From assembly GCF_016583985.1 (NCBI RefSeq), contig NZ_NRSD01000002.1, positions 248,001 through 312,000 on the forward strand: 64,000 nt of DNA, read 5' to 3'. The stretch comes from Thiocapsa imhoffii. Lineage in GTDB: Bacteria; Pseudomonadota; Gammaproteobacteria; Chromatiales; Chromatiaceae. Below are positions 9,455 through 19,498 of the stretch, in pieces (the first letter of the stretch is position 1; each line of letters begins with the position of its first letter). The translations under genes were made by a program, and so were the position numbers. The notes beneath the pieces were generated by a model. That model did not search any database. It was not told the DNA's origin and saw only the letters and a list, made by a program, of their open reading frames with translations.

Positions 9455-9476
9455 TCACAACCGGAGTGAGTACGAC

Positions 9477-10400
9477 ATGGCAACGATGGCTGATCGTGAT
9501 GGCCTGATCTGGCACAACGGCGAGATGGTGCCTTGGCGTGAGGCCCAGACGCATGTCCTGACTCACACCTTTCACTATGGCATGGGCGTCTTCGAGGGCG
9601 TGCGGGCCTACCAGACGGATCGGGGTCCGGCGATCTTTCGCTTGCGTGATCATACCGACCGTCTCTTCGACTCAGCCCACATCCTCGGCATGAAGATCCC
9701 ATACGATCGCGAGACGCTCGACGCGGCACAGCGCGCGGCCGTGCGTGAAAATGGTCTCGACTCTGCCTACATCCGCCCGATGTGCTTCTACGGCCCCGAG
9801 GGCATGGGCCTGCGTGCCGACAATCTGCAGGTGCATTGCATCATTGCCGCCTGGGAATGGGGAGCCTACCTGGGCGAGGAGAACATGACCAAGGGGATCC
9901 GCATTCGCGTCTCATCCTATACCCGCCATCATGTGAACATCACCATGTGCCGCGCCAAGGCTAACGGCAACTACATGAACTCGATGATGGCCTTGCAAGA
10001 GGCGCTGCGCGACGGCTATGACGAGGCCTTGATGCTGGACGCCTCGGGCTACGTCATGGAAGGCAGCGGCGAGAACATCTTCCTCGTGCGCAAGGGTGTG
10101 CTCTACACGCCCGATTTGACGTCCGCGCTCGATGGCATCACTCGGCGAACCATCATGACCCTGGCAAAGGAACTGGGCATCGAGGTGATCGAGAAGCGGA
10201 TCACCCGCGACGAGGTGTACATCGCCGACGAGGCCTTTTTCACGGGCACGGCCGCCGAGGTGACACCGATTCGCGAGGTCGATGGCCGGGTCATCGGCAG
10301 CGGCGGGCGTGGGCCCATCACCGAGCGCTTGCAAACGCTCTACTTCGATCTGGTGCATGGGCGGCTTGAGAGCCACTCCGAGTGGTTGAACTGGGTCTAA
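9477..10400 (+). CDS. ilvE: Branched-chain amino acid aminotransferase
   Basis: The 307-residue, fold-type IV, PLP-dependent enzyme performs the last transamination in valine, leucine and isoleucine synthesis. It has the usual N-terminal WHNGEMVPW and FHYGMGVFEGVRAY, the PLP lysine Lys161 in CRAKANGNYMN, and the C-terminal FFTGTAAEVTPI that binds the cofactor phosphate. The frame is open far upstream into glnE, but the ATG at 9477 has a GGAG ribosome site ten bases before it and matches the family start. The length is typical. Confidence 0.96.
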   Translation: MATMADRDGLIWHNGEMVPWREAQTHVLTHTFHYGMGVFEGVRAYQTDRGPAIFRLRDHTDRLFDSAHILGMKIPYDRETLDAAQRAAVRENGLDSAYIRPMCFYGPEGMGLRADNLQVHCIIAAWEWGAYLGEENMTKGIRIRVSSYTRHHVNITMCRAKANGNYMNSMMALQEALRDGYDEALMLDASGYVMEGSGENIFLVRKGVLYTPDLTSALDGITRRTIMTLAKELGIEVIEKRITRDEVYIADEAFFTGTAAEVTPIREVDGRVIGSGGRGPITERLQTLYFDLVHGRLESHSEWLNWV

Positions 10401-10522
10401 TCGCCGCGCGCGCGACCCGGCATCAGCTCCCGGGCCTGACCTGCCGGGCGAGGTGGCGAATCCGGCCCTGACCAGCCTGACCCATCCAGCGTTTCCTAAT
10501 CCTGTCGATGGAGATACCGTTG

Positions 10523-10714
10523 ATGTCCACCGCAGTCGAGACCCGGGCAGAGCCCGAACTGATCGAGGTCAGTCGCAAGGACCTGCCACTGTCGTGCCCC
10601 TTGCCGGATGCGCCCGTCTGGAATATGCATCCGCGGGTCTATCTGCCGATCGAGGATGAGCCCAACGGTGAGGTGACCTGCCCCTACTGTGGCGCACGGT
10701 ATCGACTGGTCTGA
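10523..10714 (+). CDS. Zinc-finger domain protein (zf-CHCC family)
   Basis: This 63-residue protein carries a zf-CHCC zinc-binding module, with Cys in LSCPLPD, His in WNMHPRVYLPI and the pair CPYC near the end. The fold is shared with the NDUFS6 accessory subunit of complex I. The start at 10523 has GGAG nine bases upstream; the ATG at 10508 has no such site. It lies between ilvE and pyrC and may be co-transcribed with them. The bacterial role of the family is not established. Confidence 0.85.
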   Translation: MSTAVETRAEPELIEVSRKDLPLSCPLPDAPVWNMHPRVYLPIEDEPNGEVTCPYCGARYRLV

Positions 10715-10724
10715 GCAGAGCCGT

Positions 10725-10741
10725 CACCCGCGCCGCGGGTG
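10725..10741. terminator. GC hairpin between the zf-CHCC gene and pyrC
   Basis: CACCCGC and GCGGGTG form a 7-bp stem with a 3-base loop just after the zf-CHCC stop codon. There is no T-run, so it is at best a weak terminator or a processing hairpin. Confidence 0.3.
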
Positions 10742-10774
10742 CTATCGGTGAGTGACCCACGACGAGATCAAAAG

Positions 10775-11869
10775 ATGTCAGACGCGCACCGCGACATGAC
10801 CACCCCGGCGGGCGAGCTGCGCATCACCCGTCCCGACGACTGGCATCTGCATCTGCGCGACGGTGAGGTGCTCACGGACGCGGTTGCGCACAGCGCACGC
10901 TGTTTCGCCCGTGCCATCGTCATGCCCAACCTGCAACCGCCCGTGGTCACGACGGAGCAGGCGCGCGCCTATCGTCAGCGCATCCTCGCGGCGCGTCCAG
11001 CGGGCAGCGACTTCGAGCCCCTGATGACGCTCTATCTCACGGACGCGACCACCCCGGCCGAGATTCGCACCGCGAAAGAGAGCGGCGTCATCCGTGCGTG
11101 CAAGCTCTATCCGGCTGGAGCGACCACGAACTCCGAGAATGGCGTGACGGACCTGCTGGGGTGCTATGGCGTTTTCGAGGCCATGGAGCGTGACGGGCTG
11201 CCGCTGCTGGTGCATGGCGAGGTGACCGATTCCGCGGTTGATCTCTTCGATCGCGAACAGTGCTTCATCGAGCAGCGTCTTGAGCCGATCGTGCGGACAT
11301 TCCCCGGCCTCAAGGTCGTGTTCGAGCATGTGACCACGGCGGATGCGGTCGCCTTCGTGCGCGCCGGACCAGCGACCCTGGCCGCGACCATCACGCCGCA
11401 TCATCTACTCTACAATCGCAACCACATGCTGGCGGGCGGAATCCGTCCGCACCTCTACTGCCTACCCGTGCTCAAACGAGAACGCCATCGCCAAGCCCTG
11501 GTCGCCGCAGCGACGGGAGGAGAGGCGCGTTTTTTTCTCGGCACCGACAGTGCCCCGCATCCACGCTCAGCCAAGGAGAGTGCCTGCGGCTGCGCCGGCG
11601 CATTCAGCGCACATGCGGCCATCGAGCTGTATGCGGAGGTCTTCGAGCAGGCTGGCGCACTCGATCGTCTCGATGCCTTCGCAAGCCAACAGGGGGCGGA
11701 TTTCTACGGTCTGCCGCGCAACAGCGGGACTCTTCACCTTCGGCGTGAATCCTGGACGGTGCCGGAAACCTACCCGTTCGGCCACGCCTGCGTCGTGCCG
11801 CTGCGTGCAGGCGAAACGGTTGCCTGGCGTCTCGTCTCAGTCGACCGGACCACCGGGACAAACACCTGA
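10775..11869 (+). CDS. pyrC: Dihydroorotase (class II, PyrC type)
   Basis: The 364-residue cytoplasmic amidohydrolase catalyses the reversible cyclisation of carbamoyl-aspartate to dihydroorotate in pyrimidine synthesis. The metal ligands are visible: His24 and His26 in [10 protein letters not shown], the carbamylated Lys110 in [10 protein letters not shown], His in LLVHGEV, His in [10 protein letters not shown], and the catalytic Asp in FLGTDSAPH. The substrate loop [10 protein letters not shown] is intact. The ATG at 10775 is preferred; the ATG seven codons later is also possible. Length is slightly above the 345-350 typical of the class because of the N-terminus. Confidence 0.95.
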   Translation: MSDAHRDMTTPAGELRITRPDDWHLHLRDGEVLTDAVAHSARCFARAIVMPNLQPPVVTTEQARAYRQRILAARPAGSDFEPLMTLYLTDATTPAEIRTAKESGVIRACKLYPAGATTNSENGVTDLLGCYGVFEAMERDGLPLLVHGEVTDSAVDLFDREQCFIEQRLEPIVRTFPGLKVVFEHVTTADAVAFVRAGPATLAATITPHHLLYNRNHMLAGGIRPHLYCLPVLKRERHRQALVAAATGGEARFFLGTDSAPHPRSAKESACGCAGAFSAHAAIELYAEVFEQAGALDRLDAFASQQGADFYGLPRNSGTLHLRRESWTVPETYPFGHACVVPLRAGETVAWRLVSVDRTTGTNT

Positions 11870-11968
11870 TCCCGACGCTCGAACCCCCTGCGCTAACGCC
11901 GTCCAAGCAGTCGCTGTCGATCCAACGCCGGGGGCGCGTACCCAGGTGCGAGGCCTAGGACCGAACGG

Positions 11969-12748
11969 CTAGTCGTCGAAATCGATGTCATCCCAAAAGT
12001 CCTCGCCGTCCCCGAGATCGGGAGGGTTGCCATCGTGGACTCGGTAATGGCGCCGTTGAAGATAGGCGTCACGCAGCAGGATGTAGGGATCGAGCGCGGC
12101 GTCCTCGAGGATCTGGGTCGTGGTCAGATAGTTCGCACGTCGATCGACAGCGCGCAGGGCAATCAGCCCCCAGTAGACATGTTCCTCGTCGAAGCCATAG
12201 AGCGGCCCCAGGTGGAAGAGCGGATCGGTGAAGAGATCGCCGACATCGCCAAAGGCGTCACGCACGCTGCTCGGCCCGAGGAAAGGCAACATTATGAAGG
12301 CACCCGAGTCGAGGCCCCAGTAGCCGAGCGTTTGGCCAAAATCCTCTTTGTAGCTCGGCAAGCCGACATTGGTCGCGACATCGACGAAGCCGAACACGCC
12401 AACGGTGGAATTGATGAAGAGTCTTCCCACGTCACTGCCGGCGCGCGACATCTTGAATTGTAGGATGTTGTTGACGACCGAGGTGACATCGCTAATGTTC
12501 GCGAAGAAATTCGTCACCCCGCGTTCGACCGGGGCGGGGGTGATGGCACGGTAACCTTTCGCGATCGGCTGTAAAAAGGCCTTGTCAAAATCGCTGTTGA
12601 AGCGGAAGACGGCGCGATTGAATGGTTCGAGTGGATCACGGGGTTCGGAAATCCGACTCGGTGATGATCCACAGCCCATGAGGAGCAGGGGAACCAGGAT
12701 CATCAACCAAGCCCACCGATGACAGGCGTGTCTCGCATGCTCCTTCAT
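11969..12748 (-). CDS. mlaA: MlaA/VacJ family outer-membrane lipoprotein
   Basis: The 259-residue product has a lipoprotein signal peptide ending in LLLMGC (lipidated Cys26). The MlaA domain follows, with DPLEPFNRAVFRFN, the FFANISDVTSVVNN segment, and the paired GVFGFVDVATNVGLP and DFGQTLGYWG blocks. MlaA removes mislocalised phospholipids from the outer leaflet of the outer membrane and passes them to MlaC. The other mla genes are not nearby. The ATG at 12748 puts the hydrophobic core at the right distance from the start; the frame is open 14 codons further upstream. Confidence 0.93.
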   Translation of the reverse strand: MKEHARHACHRWAWLMILVPLLLMGCGSSPSRISEPRDPLEPFNRAVFRFNSDFDKAFLQPIAKGYRAITPAPVERGVTNFFANISDVTSVVNNILQFKMSRAGSDVGRLFINSTVGVFGFVDVATNVGLPSYKEDFGQTLGYWGLDSGAFIMLPFLGPSSVRDAFGDVGDLFTDPLFHLGPLYGFDEEHVYWGLIALRAVDRRANYLTTTQILEDAALDPYILLRDAYLQRRHYRVHDGNPPDLGDGEDFWDDIDFDD

Positions 12749-12850
12749 ACCGAACTGATCTCTCTCGATTAGAATGCTGAATGCTACCACAGCCGCTCCA
12801 TGGCTCGGCTTTCGCTGGTGGCCGATCGGTGGTTGCGGGTCCGGCGCGGC

Positions 12851-13780
12851 TCAATCCGCCGGTGTCACCCGATAGCCCTGCTGCCGCAACAAGGCGACGA
12901 TGCCCTCATCGCCCGGGAGGTGCAGGGCGCCGAGCGCGATGAACCAGCCACCTTCGTGCAGTAAGGGGCGCATGCGTTCGACCATGCGGTGGTTACGAGA
13001 GTCGATCACGCGTTCCTGGAAACGGACGGCGAGGGCTGGGTCGCTCGCGCTCAGGGTCGTGTCGCCGAGGGTCTGGAGTCGGTCGAGATCAGCGTCCAGA
13101 TAGGCACGAATCAGTGCCTCGACGGTGTCGGCAAGTTCCTCGCGCGCGGCCAGTGTTTCGCGCAACAGCGTGATCTGTTCTGACTCGCTGAGGTCTTCGA
13201 AGAGGGCAAGTTGCTCGGCCATGGTTTCCAGTCCTAAGACGGACTTACCTTCAGCATTTGCTCGGGTATAGAGCTGGTGATCCAGGAACTCGCCCGTCTC
13301 GGAAGGGGGGACACTGAGTAAGAGGACAACCGCCCAGGGTTTGAGATCCTTGATGGCCTCTTCGGGCATGCCGAGTGCCTCGAGTGCCGCGGCGGTCTCA
13401 CGATAGAGATCGGCCGGGATCACCTCCCGCAGTAGGCGACCATCCGTATAGACCATGCTGACCATAGCCTTGATGATGGCGGTGGCATCGGGAATGACCT
13501 CAAGGGCGAGTCGCGGGCTGCTGGCGAAGGTACGCAGCACCTGGTCGGGCAAGTCAAGGACGCGCGGATCCTCGCTATGGATGGTTCCAAAGAGATAACT
13601 GGTCACCGCGCCGTCAGGCGGTTGAACCCGGTAGAGGAGACCGGAGGGCCTGAGCGGCTCTGCGATGGCCACCAGACAGAACCACGCCAGGCCCAGACAG
13701 GCCAGGCTGCGCGCGGCAGCGTGTCCCGCGCTCCGGCCCCATCCGCGATGCCTGGTGATTGGTTTTCGGGCGTGTGACAC
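12851..13780 (-). CDS. TraB/GumN family protein with signal peptide
   Basis: The 309-residue protein starts with a basic N-terminus and a hydrophobic signal (about residues 24-40). The TraB/GumN domain follows, with the two conserved motifs: FGTIHSEDPRV near the start and FIALGALHLPGDEGI near the end. The family is related to metalloproteases (erythromycin-esterase/Tiki-like) and is exported; its substrate is unknown. The start is GTG. Its 5' end is only 13 bases from the rnt ATG on the other strand, so the two promoters must overlap coding sequence. Confidence 0.87.
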   Translation of the reverse strand: MSHARKPITRHRGWGRSAGHAAARSLACLGLAWFCLVAIAEPLRPSGLLYRVQPPDGAVTSYLFGTIHSEDPRVLDLPDQVLRTFASSPRLALEVIPDATAIIKAMVSMVYTDGRLLREVIPADLYRETAAALEALGMPEEAIKDLKPWAVVLLLSVPPSETGEFLDHQLYTRANAEGKSVLGLETMAEQLALFEDLSESEQITLLRETLAAREELADTVEALIRAYLDADLDRLQTLGDTTLSASDPALAVRFQERVIDSRNHRMVERMRPLLHEGGWFIALGALHLPGDEGIVALLRQQGYRVTPAD

Positions 13781-13793
13781 TTATGCTTCCGCG

Positions 13794-14447
13794 ATGAATC
13801 AAGAACCCAAGATGCGAGAAGGCATCGCCCAGCGCTTTCGCGGTTTTCTCCCCGTTGTGATCGATGTCGAGACGGCGGGGTTCGATCCGCAGCGCCATGC
13901 CCTGCTGGAGATCGCGGCCATTATCATTCGGATGGGGCCTGATGGACGGCTCGAGCCGGCGGCACCCATCGCCTGCCATGTCATCCCATTCCTGGGGTCT
14001 GAACTCGACCCCAGTGCCTTGGCCTTCAACAAGATCGATCCGGATCATCCCTTCCGCGAGGCCATCTCGGAGTGGGATGCGCTGACCCGCATCCTCGCAC
14101 CGATTCGCAAGGCTGTGAAGTCGACCGGCTGCACCCGAGCGGTCTTGGTGGGGCACAATGCGCACTTCGATCTCGCTTTCCTTAAGGCCGCGGTGGAGCG
14201 CACCGGCTTCAAGCGCAATCCCTTCCATGCCTTCAGCGTGTTCGACACGGTGTCGCTCGCCGCGCTCATGTTTGGCCAAACCGTGTTGGCTCGCGCCTCT
14301 CAGGAAGCAGGACTGGGATGGCAAACGAGCGAGGCCCACTCCGCGATCTATGATGCCCAGCAAACCGCGCGACTCTTTTGCACGATCATCAACCGCTGGA
14401 ACGAACTCGATCCGGTTCGAGTTTGGGAGTTGAACAAAGGACGCTGA
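13794..14447 (+). CDS. rnt: Ribonuclease T
   Basis: The 217-residue DEDDh 3'-5' exoribonuclease matures the 3' ends of tRNA and other stable RNAs. Exonuclease motif I is VVIDVETAGFD (Asp24, Glu26), motif II is VGHNAHFDLAFL, and motif III is EAHSAIYDAQQTA. The start at 13794 follows the family N-terminus (MREGIAQRFRGFLP); a second ATG at 13812 is equally compatible and would leave more room for divergent promoters. Length is normal. Confidence 0.94.
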   Translation: MNQEPKMREGIAQRFRGFLPVVIDVETAGFDPQRHALLEIAAIIIRMGPDGRLEPAAPIACHVIPFLGSELDPSALAFNKIDPDHPFREAISEWDALTRILAPIRKAVKSTGCTRAVLVGHNAHFDLAFLKAAVERTGFKRNPFHAFSVFDTVSLAALMFGQTVLARASQEAGLGWQTSEAHSAIYDAQQTARLFCTIINRWNELDPVRVWELNKGR

Positions 14448-14650
14448 AGGTGGGCTTGGCAGAGGGACTACGGGTGCCTCGTGCGCGGTCTGTAGGGAGC
14501 GAGGTCGCGGTGTCCGCAGGATCGCATCGAGCCTGTGAGGTCCTGATCGTTCATCGGAATGGGCGCGGAAAGATGCTCAAACAGGCCGTCTGGAGAGGGT
14601 CCGCTCGGTTTGGGGCGGGGGTGTTGCCCTGATGTAGAGTGGCCCGCGAG

Positions 14651-14678
14651 GATTTCCCGAACTCGCGTCCGGGAAATC
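14651..14678. terminator. Hairpin between convergent rnt and grxD
   Basis: GATTTCCCG and CGGGAAATC form a perfect 9-bp stem with a 10-base loop, placed between the ends of two convergent genes. It may serve as a bidirectional terminator, although no strong T-run follows. The remaining intergenic bases (14448-14650) show nothing I recognise. Confidence 0.4.
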
Positions 14679-14702
14679 GCTACAACCGCGCATTCGGCTC
14701 CG

Positions 14703-15035
14703 CTAAGACGCCGTCTCCTGGCTCGAAGCAGCCGTTTCCATCATCTTCTTCAACTCGCCGTTGGCGTGAAGCTCGAGCGTGATGTCGCAGCCGCCGACTA
14801 ACTCGCCACCAATGTAGATCTGGGGGAAGGTCGGCCAGTCCGCATAGCGGGGCAGGTTTTCGAAAATCTCGGGGTCTTGCAAGACATTGACGTAAGCGAA
14901 GGGGATGCCGCACTCCTGCAGCGCGGCCGAGGCCCGCATCGAGAATCCACACTGGGGAAACTGGGGGGTTCCTTTCATGTAGATGACGACCGGGTTGCCC
15001 TTCACCTGTTCACCGATTCGCTCCAATACATCCAT
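14703..15035 (-). CDS. grxD: Monothiol glutaredoxin (Grx4 type)
   Basis: This 110-residue thioredoxin-fold protein has the monothiol active site CGFS (Cys29-Ser32) within TPQFPQCGFSMRA. It also has the WPTFPQIYI glutathione-binding stretch and the GGCDI motif. Members bind and transfer [2Fe-2S] clusters with glutathione and BolA partners. The ATG at 15035 has an AGAGG site upstream and gives the usual family length. It lies downstream of the asparagine-synthetase-like gene on the same strand, with a 114-base gap. Confidence 0.95.
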   Translation of the reverse strand: MDVLERIGEQVKGNPVVIYMKGTPQFPQCGFSMRASAALQECGIPFAYVNVLQDPEIFENLPRYADWPTFPQIYIGGELVGGCDITLELHANGELKKMMETAASSQETAS

Positions 15036-15149
15036 CGTTAGGCCTCTCGCGGGAAATTGACTCGTGTTCTGCGCAAGGTTCGGGACATGACGCGGCATTT
15101 CAAGGCATCCGTGCGCTTGCGTCAGGTGAGTATCCCAAATGGGGTGGTC

Positions 15150-16934
15150 TCAAGGAGCGGGGTCGACGGTGCGTTGCAACCAGAGTTCGAGCAAGGCGAG
15201 ATGCCACAACTTATTGCCCTGAATCCGGGTGTGATGCAGGTCGGGCGCGGCCAGCAATTGATCGAGATAGGCCTGTTGGTACAACCCCCGCTCGCGGCTC
15301 GCTTGGGAGGTGAGCACATCACGCATCAAATTGAAGAAGGGGCCGCGTACGTATTTCAGTGCCGGCATCGGGAAATAGCCCTTGGGACGGTCGATCACGG
15401 CATCGGGCAATAATCCTCGCGCCATCGCCTTGAGTGGATACTTGCCGCCATCGCGCAGCTTGAGTTCGGGAGGGCAGCGTGCGGCCAACTCGACGAGTTG
15501 GTGGTCGAGGAAGGGCACCCGGGCCTCGAGCCCCCACGCCATTGTCATGTTGTCGACCCGCTTGACCGGGTCGTCGACGATCAGGGTGGTGACGTCGAGT
15601 CGCAGAACGGCGTCGATGAGTTCGTCGGCACCGGGTGCGGCGAGGCGTTCAGCAACCAGAGCCGAGGTGTGGTCGTCGCCGCCATACTGGGCGCCGATCA
15701 TCCGGAGATACTCCTGGTGGTCGCGATCGAAATAATGCTTGCTGAAACGATCCACCGCTGAACCCGTGGTCTCCGCCGCGATGCGTGGATACCAGAAATA
15801 GCCGCCGAAGACCTCGTCGGCACCCTGACCGGACTGGACGACCTTGACCTCGCGGGAGACCTGCTCGGCGAGCAGATAGAAGGCAACCGCATCCTGACCG
15901 AACATGGGTTCGGTCATGGCGTCGATCGCCTCGGGGAGCCGTTCTAGGACCTGTGCATTTGGTACCAGGAAGCGACAATGGCGGGTGCCATAGCGTGCGA
16001 CCACCTGGTCTGAATACTGAAACTCGCTGCCGGCTTCCTCGGGGGTGTCCTCGAACCCGACCGAAAAGGTACGCAGATCCGAGACGCCCGCCTCGGCGAG
16101 CAAGGCGACCAAGAGGCTCGAGTCCAAACCACCCGACAGCAGCACGCCGACGGGGACATCGGCAACCTCGCTGCGGATCTTCACCGCGTGACGCAGTGCG
16201 ACATGGATGGCTTCGAGCCACTCCGGCTCGCTGCGTGGCTGATCAGGACGCGTGGCGTCGAGCTGCCAGTAGGCCGCTTCGGTGCGGGTGCCGCGTGCGT
16301 CGATGCGCAGCCAGTGTCCGGGCGCGAGCTTGCGCACGCCCTGCAGGATGGTGCGCGGTGCCGGAACCACGGCATGGAGCGTGAACAGATGATGCAAGCT
16401 CACCGGGTCGATGCGGGTGTCCACACCACCACCGGCGAGGAGGGCTTGGGTGCTGGAGGCAAAGCGCACCCGCCCGGGTTGCTCGGTCCAGTAGAGCGGT
16501 TTGATGCCGAAGCGATCGCGCGCGAGGAAGAGGACCTGTTGGTGGGCGTCCCACAGCGCGAAGGCAAACATCCCATGCAGACGCTGGCAGCAATCCGGCC
16601 CCCAAGTATGCCAGGCCTTGAGGATGACCTCGGTGTCACCTTCCGTGAAAAAGCGATATCCCCGCTGTTCGAGTTCGCGCCGCAGGGCGCGGTAGTTGTA
16701 GATGGCACCATTGAACACCAGCGCGAGACCAAGCTCGGCATCGACCATGGGCTGATGGGAGCGCACCGAGAGATCAATCACCGCGAGACGACGATGGCCA
16801 AACGCGAGTGATCCATCACTGTAGCTGCCGCCGTGATCGGGTCCACGCCGCTCCAGCTCGCGCATCATTGTCTGGATGGCATCCAGATCGGCTGGTGCGC
16901 CGTCGAGTCTCAATTCACCACAAATACCGCACAT
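15150..16934 (-). CDS. N-acetylglutaminylglutamine amidotransferase-like asparagine synthetase
   Basis: The 594-residue protein has an Ntn glutaminase domain starting with Cys2 (MCGICGEL) and a C-terminal ATP-pyrophosphatase domain with the SGGLDSS loop. Details such as HAVVPAPRTI, VVQSGQGADEVFGGY, VDDPVKRVDNMTMAWG and DRPKGYFPMP match the subgroup that amidates N-acetylglutaminylglutamine, a compatible solute of halotolerant bacteria, more closely than ordinary AsnB. The usual partner enzyme for dipeptide synthesis is not next to it. A hydantoinase B gene is 4 bases upstream instead. General asparagine synthetase activity remains possible. Confidence 0.85.
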   Translation of the reverse strand: MCGICGELRLDGAPADLDAIQTMMRELERRGPDHGGSYSDGSLAFGHRRLAVIDLSVRSHQPMVDAELGLALVFNGAIYNYRALRRELEQRGYRFFTEGDTEVILKAWHTWGPDCCQRLHGMFAFALWDAHQQVLFLARDRFGIKPLYWTEQPGRVRFASSTQALLAGGGVDTRIDPVSLHHLFTLHAVVPAPRTILQGVRKLAPGHWLRIDARGTRTEAAYWQLDATRPDQPRSEPEWLEAIHVALRHAVKIRSEVADVPVGVLLSGGLDSSLLVALLAEAGVSDLRTFSVGFEDTPEEAGSEFQYSDQVVARYGTRHCRFLVPNAQVLERLPEAIDAMTEPMFGQDAVAFYLLAEQVSREVKVVQSGQGADEVFGGYFWYPRIAAETTGSAVDRFSKHYFDRDHQEYLRMIGAQYGGDDHTSALVAERLAAPGADELIDAVLRLDVTTLIVDDPVKRVDNMTMAWGLEARVPFLDHQLVELAARCPPELKLRDGGKYPLKAMARGLLPDAVIDRPKGYFPMPALKYVRGPFFNLMRDVLTSQASRERGLYQQAYLDQLLAAPDLHHTRIQGNKLWHLALLELWLQRTVDPAP

Positions 16935-16938
16935 GGCG

Positions 16939-18555
16939 TCATTCTCCTGAACTGGGATCGCCCGGATGGGGTTCGTCGTGACGAGCCCGGTCCGCTTGGT
17001 CAGTGGGCACGTTGGGTGGAGGTGCCGGACCCCAACCACCGCCACCCGGTGTTGCGATCGTCACGCGATCGCCCGCGGCGACCTCGAAACTGATCTTCGC
17101 TGGCAGCTCTGCGCCGTTGAGACGATTGTGCCCGGACGCGCCAGGACTGCCGCCCGCGAGCCCCCAGGGACGCGAGCGACGTCGCTCGGTGAGCAACGTG
17201 ACCTGCGCGGGGGCGAGAAAGAGGAATTCGCGGATCAGGCCCTCACCGCCCGGGTGCGCCCCGTCACCACCAGAGCCTTGCCGGAGTGCATAGCGGGTCA
17301 CACGCAGTGGATATCGGGTCTCCAACACCTCGATGGGTGTGTTGAGCGTGTTGGTCATGTGCGTCTGCACGCCCGACCAGCCGCCGCCGTGGGCGCCCGC
17401 ACCCATCCCCCCGCCGATGGTTTCGTAATAATCCCAAGCCGCCCCGGGAGCGGTGAGGCCGACGGCGAGATTGTTCATGCTGCCATGGCTTGCGGCCGGG
17501 ATGCGATCAGGGATGGCCTGAGCCAGCGCACCGAGCAGGACGTCGACGAGGCGCGTGCTGGTTTCAACGTTACCGGCCGCGACCGCGGCTGGGCGCTGGG
17601 CATGAATCAGACAGCCCTCCGGAGCCCGGATCTGGATCATCCGAAAGGTGCCGGCGCAGGCTGGAGTGTGCGCCGGCATGAGGCAGCGTAACGCATAATA
17701 GACCGCCGCCGCGGCGACCGAGAGCGGACAATTGATGTTCCCCGGGACCTGGTTCGCGGTCCCCGTGAAGTCAACCTCGATGGACGCCGGCGTGACCGCG
17801 AGAGCAACGCGAACCACGACCGCTTCGCAGCCTTGGCCATCGTCGTCCATCTGGTCCGCGAAGCGATAGACCCCCGGTGGGATCACCGCCAAGGCCGCAC
17901 GGGCAAGGCGTTCACCATAGTCGTTCAACGCCCCGATGGCCTCATCGTAGGCCGTGATGCCGAGGCGATCGATCAATTCGCCGAGCCGGTTCAATCCCGC
18001 ACGATTGGCGCTGATCTGGGCGAAAAAATCGCCATGCGCGTCAGCGGGGTTGCGGGTTGCATCCAGGATGCGTTGCAGGAGCGCGGCGTCGAGTTGCCCG
18101 CGCCGGATCAAGTGACAGGGCTGAATGATCAGGCCCTCCTCGGCGAGGGTGCGCGAGACTGGCATCGAGCCGGGTGCCGCGGCGCCAATGTCCGCGTGAT
18201 GGGCGCGATTGGCCACGAAGGCGACCAGTCGTCCCGCGACGAAGAGCGGTGCGATCAGGGTCACATCGGGCAGATGGGTGCCGCCGAGATAGGGATCGTT
18301 GAGCACGACCATGTCTCCCTCGGCCCATTCGATGGTTCCGACGATGTCCGCCATTGCATAGGCCATGCTCCCGAGATGAACCGGGATGTGCGCGGCCTGG
18401 GCGCTGAGCTGTCCCGCCTGATCGAAGACCGCGCAGGAGAAGTCGAGGCGATCGCGGATGTTGGTCGAGAAGGCGGCGCGGCGCAGCATCTCTCCCATCT
18501 CCTCGCAGACCGCCTCGAGACGGCTGGCGAACAGACCCAGTTCGATGGCGTTCAT
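16939..18555 (-). CDS. Hydantoinase B/5-oxoprolinase-type beta subunit (HyuB), partner absent
   Basis: The 538-residue protein matches HyuB. It has [38 protein letters not shown] and the [16 protein letters not shown] metal-site region, and ends with TPGGGGWG. HyuB normally works with HyuA to hydrolyse N-methylhydantoins or 5-oxoproline using ATP, and no hyuA is next to it. The ATG at 18555 has a GGAGG site. The stop is 4 bases before the amidotransferase-like gene, so the two are probably one operon. The substrate is unknown. Confidence 0.9.
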   Translation of the reverse strand: MNAIELGLFASRLEAVCEEMGEMLRRAAFSTNIRDRLDFSCAVFDQAGQLSAQAAHIPVHLGSMAYAMADIVGTIEWAEGDMVVLNDPYLGGTHLPDVTLIAPLFVAGRLVAFVANRAHHADIGAAAPGSMPVSRTLAEEGLIIQPCHLIRRGQLDAALLQRILDATRNPADAHGDFFAQISANRAGLNRLGELIDRLGITAYDEAIGALNDYGERLARAALAVIPPGVYRFADQMDDDGQGCEAVVVRVALAVTPASIEVDFTGTANQVPGNINCPLSVAAAAVYYALRCLMPAHTPACAGTFRMIQIRAPEGCLIHAQRPAAVAAGNVETSTRLVDVLLGALAQAIPDRIPAASHGSMNNLAVGLTAPGAAWDYYETIGGGMGAGAHGGGWSGVQTHMTNTLNTPIEVLETRYPLRVTRYALRQGSGGDGAHPGGEGLIREFLFLAPAQVTLLTERRRSRPWGLAGGSPGASGHNRLNGAELPAKISFEVAAGDRVTIATPGGGGWGPAPPPNVPTDQADRARHDEPHPGDPSSGE

Positions 18556-18808
18556 GCGTGTGCTCCTCCTGCTAGCGGATCGCGGGTCATGCCCCCGGAC
18601 GCCGCGATCCAGGCCCGATGCGCGCCGGCCCGGTGCCAGGGGTTTGGACGCTGGCCGAGCGCCACCGCGGCGGCCTTGGCGCAGGCCGGACCGCCGACGT
18701 GGCAAGACCGCCCAGTTGCCTGGTGCATCTTGAGTTAGAGGAACATGGGCCAACATTGCACGTCATCAGGTTTGATCATCCAACAACAACCAACCTGGAG
18801 ACGAACAC

Positions 18809-19390
18809 ATGGCTCACGAACTTCCGATTCTCCCCTACGAACGCAACGCCCTCGAACCCGTGATCTCGGCCGAGACCATCGAGTACCACTATGGCAAGCA
18901 TCATCAGACCTACGTCAACAACCTCAATAATCTGATCCCAGGAACCGAGTTTGAGAACATGAGTCTCGAAGAGATCATCATGAAATCCTCGGGCGGATTG
19001 TTCAACAACGCCGCGCAAGTCTGGAATCATACCTTTTATTGGAATTGTCTGAGCCCGAATGGCGGCGGTGTCCCAACGGGTGCGCTGGCGGACGCGATCA
19101 ATGCGAAGTTTGGATCGTTCGACGAGTTCAAGAAACAGTTCACTCAGGCCGCCGCGACCAACTTCGGTTCGGGCTGGACCTGGCTTGTCAAGAATGCCGA
19201 CGGCACGGTCGAGATTCACAACACCTCCAATGCCGGCACCCCGATGACCGAGGGCAAGACCGCGCTGATGACCGTCGACGTCTGGGAGCATGCCTACTAC
19301 GTCGATTATCGTAACGCCCGTCCGAAGTACCTCGAAGCGATTTGGGACAAGATCAACTGGGAGTTCGTGGCGGCGAATTACGGCGCTTGA
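18809..19390 (+). CDS. sodB: Iron superoxide dismutase
   Basis: The 193-residue protein is a typical Fe-type superoxide dismutase, turning superoxide into oxygen and peroxide in the cytoplasm. Metal ligands include His27 in [12 protein letters not shown], His in QVWNHTFYW, and Asp/His in [13 protein letters not shown]. The [15 protein letters not shown] stretch and the conserved Gln favour iron over manganese. A GGAGA ribosome site lies shortly before the ATG. It is divergent from hyuB, with 253 bases between. Confidence 0.97.
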   Translation: MAHELPILPYERNALEPVISAETIEYHYGKHHQTYVNNLNNLIPGTEFENMSLEEIIMKSSGGLFNNAAQVWNHTFYWNCLSPNGGGVPTGALADAINAKFGSFDEFKKQFTQAAATNFGSGWTWLVKNADGTVEIHNTSNAGTPMTEGKTALMTVDVWEHAYYVDYRNARPKYLEAIWDKINWEFVAANYGA

Positions 19391-19467
19391 GATCGTCCTG
19401 CCTGACTCATGATTAAGGTGATCTCCAGACACCAGCAACCCGTCTGAGGTCATCCGCTCGTCATGAA

Positions 19468-19487
19468 GGGGCGACTTCGGTCGCCCC
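19468..19487 (+). terminator. UUCG hairpin after sodB
   Basis: GGGGCGAC and GTCGCCCC form a perfect 8-bp stem closed by a TTCG tetraloop, 77 bases after the sodB stop. No T-run follows, but the stem is very stable and may end sodB transcripts. It also lies just before the chosen Uma2 start, arguing against the earlier start at 19463. Confidence 0.5.
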
Positions 19488-19498
19488 GCCAATACCCG

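Noticed and set aside
17833..18738. Open frame of 301 codons on the plus strand opposite hyuB
   Set aside because: It lies entirely antisense to hyuB and its upstream region and shows no domain; hyuB has firm motifs.
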